A DNA stretch of 7,078 nt. Origin: an uncultured Candidatus Methylacidiphilales bacterium. Its GTDB lineage: Bacteria > Verrucomicrobiota > Verrucomicrobiia > Methylacidiphilales > CALFVM01. A model generated the notes under the pieces. It saw only the letters and a list, made by a program, of their open reading frames with translations, ran no database searches and was not told where the DNA came from. The first letter of the stretch is position 1. Each line of letters opens with the position of its first letter. Shown here in pieces: positions 5,809-7,078 of this stretch. Made by a program: the position numbers and the translations under genes. Location: contig CALFVM010000079.1 of NCBI GenBank assembly GCA_937928665.1, positions 1-7,078 on the forward strand. Reading direction: 5' to 3'.

Positions 5809-7078
5809 TCAACCCGAATCCCCGCCCCGCGCCAACTCCCGGCACCTGGCCAAATCAACCTTCCCACTCGCCAACGTCGGAATCCGTTCTACCCGGACAA
5901 TCCGCCGCGGCACCCAGAGCGAAGGCAGGCCCGCCTTCTCCAACGCCCCGCGCACCCCTGCCGCGTCCACACCCAACTCCGTCACCAACGCAAGCTGCTC
6001 CCCCTTCGCCTCGTCAGGCAACGCCACAATGACATGCCCCGCTCCTCCCTCCTCCGGAGGAAAGGCCCGCTGCAATGCATCCTCCACCGTCCCGTGCGGC
6101 ACCATCTCCCCGCCGATCTTCGAAAACCGGCTCAACCGCCCCTCAATCGTCACAAACCCCTCCCCGTCCACCCGCACCACATCCCCCGTGACAAACCAAC
6201 CCGACCGGAACGCCAACGCCGTCGCCTCCGGCCGATCCAGATAACCCCCAAACACATTCGCCCCGCGCAACGCCAACACACCCCGCTCCGCAGAAGGCTC
6301 GCCCGTCTCCGGATCCCACAACCGATACGTCAGCCCCGGCAACAATCGCCCCACACTTCCCGCCTGTCCCCCCACCTGCGGTGCCGCAGCACCCAGACCA
6401 TGGGCCGGATCCGGCTGATTCAACGCCACCGCCGGGCTCGTCTCCGTCAACCCATAACCCTCCCGCGCCGTCACCCCCCACGCTCCTTCCACCTCCGCTG
6501 CCAGCGCCGGAGCCAGGCGTTCCGCCCCCGTCAACAAGAGCCGTACCGATCCCGCCTGACCCGGTTTCCACTTCTTCACATACGACCGCAAAAAGGTCGG
6601 CGTCGTTGCAAACACCGTCACCTTTTCCTCCGCCACCGCCTCACCCACCGTTCCCGCCTCCAGCGGCGAGGGCACCGTCACCAGCCGCGCCCCCGCCGTC
6701 AGCGGATGCCACAACCCCACCGTCAGCCCGAAACTGTGGAACAGCGGCAGGCTCCCCAGAAAGACATCCCCGCCTTGAAACACCCCCGTCTCCGCAATTT
6801 GCCGCAAGTTCCCCACCACATTCCGATGACTCAACGGCACCCCCTTCGGCATCCCGCTGCTCCCGCTCGTAAAAAGCAATACCGCTTCCCTCTCCGGATC
6901 CACCCGCCCTCCAGCCACCCAACCTCCCAGCCACCCCGACGGCACCACCCACGCCGCCCCCAAACGCCACCATAACCCCATCCCCCGCACCCGCCCGAGC
7001 TCCTCGGCCACATCCAGCACCCCCTCCGGCCACGGCAGGCCCTGGAACTTCTTCCGCACCCGACCCGCCGTCACCACC
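5809..7078 (-). CDS. aas: Aas-like acyl-ACP synthetase / phospholipid acyltransferase, AMP-binding C-terminal part (5' end outside window)
   Basis: About 422 residues are open from the right edge to the stop at 5811-5809 on the - strand. Counting from the edge, the AMP-forming adenylation signatures appear in order: TSGSSGMPKG (70-79), YGLTETSP (208-215), GWFVTGD (293-299), SRFSKIGGEMV (316-326) and the catalytic-Lys motif SGKVDL with Lys406. The segment SLPLFHSFGLTVGLWHPL (109-126), SPLEAGTV (137-144) and the FSKIGGEMV form closely resemble the synthetase half of E. coli Aas rather than general long-chain acyl-CoA ligases. In that family the enzyme activates a fatty acid onto ACP and reacylates lysophospholipids at the inner membrane. 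Whether a PlsC acyltransferase or an MFS/LplT-like transporter is fused upstream cannot be seen here. Codons mostly end in G, unlike the C-ending codons of the + strand genes. The gene converges on the REC kinase with 12 bases between stops. Confidence 0.88.
   Translation of the reverse strand, partial: VVTAGRVRKKFQGLPWPEGVLDVAEELGRVRGMGLWWRLGAAWVVPSGWLGGWVAGGRVDPEREAVLLFTSGSSGMPKGVPLSHRNVVGNLRQIAETGVFQGGDVFLGSLPLFHSFGLTVGLWHPLTAGARLVTVPSPLEAGTVGEAVAEEKVTVFATTPTFLRSYVKKWKPGQAGSVRLLLTGAERLAPALAAEVEGAWGVTAREGYGLTETSPAVALNQPDPAHGLGAAAPQVGGQAGSVGRLLPGLTYRLWDPETGEPSAERGVLALRGANVFGGYLDRPEATALAFRSGWFVTGDVVRVDGEGFVTIEGRLSRFSKIGGEMVPHGTVEDALQRAFPPEEGGAGHVIVALPDEAKGEQLALVTELGVDAAGVRGALEKAGLPSLWVPRRIVRVERIPTLASGKVDLARCRELARGGDSG

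Noticed and set aside
6034..6975. Open + strand frame opposite the aas-like gene
   Set aside because: The product is Arg/Pro/His-rich with no recognisable domain; the - strand frame carries all adenylation motifs.

Overview
This is a gene-dense, GC-rich bacterial window with six protein genes, two of them cut by the window edges. Every gap between genes is 55 bases or shorter. No RNA gene, insertion sequence, CRISPR array or attachment site was seen. The gene types (a LutC-like LUD protein, a GYF_2-RDD membrane protein, large hybrid kinases and an Aas-like acyl-ACP synthetase), the very high C/G content and the scarcity of Shine-Dalgarno sites suggest a free-living GC-rich Gram-negative. Verrucomicrobiota (Opitutales-like) is my best guess, but this is inference from gene style and not a marker-gene assignment.

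Layout: (1) bases 1-265 are the 3' end of a LutC/YkgG-type lactate-utilisation protein. It is coupled by an ATGA overlap to (2) a GYF_2 + RDD integral membrane protein (262-1089). After a short AT-richer gap comes what looks like a signalling operon on the + strand. It holds (3) a stand-alone cyclic-nucleotide-binding-fold protein lacking the usual phosphate-binding Arg (1121-1576), (4) a 1034-residue membrane hybrid histidine kinase, TM-sensor-TM-HAMP-PAS-HisKA-HATPase-REC with a His-less Hpt-like tail (1632-4736), and (5) a soluble REC-HisKA-HATPase kinase (4702-5796) that starts inside the end of the hybrid kinase gene. (6) Converging on these from the - strand is the C-terminal acyl-ACP/acyl-CoA synthetase part of an Aas-like phospholipid-repair enzyme (5809-7078). 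The two stop codons are only 12 bases apart.

Working model: the hybrid kinase senses a signal at or across the membrane, autophosphorylates on His551 and passes phosphate to its own receiver. The second protein has an N-terminal receiver that could take phosphate or a conformational cue and so gate its own kinase domain. No canonical Hpt and no DNA-binding output domain is encoded here, so the output must lie elsewhere. The CNB-fold protein may be a regulatory partner. No wholly new system is evident. The most unusual points are the paired-kinase arrangement with its degenerate elements, and a very strong C-over-G excess on the + strand that reverses codon preference between genes on opposite strands.
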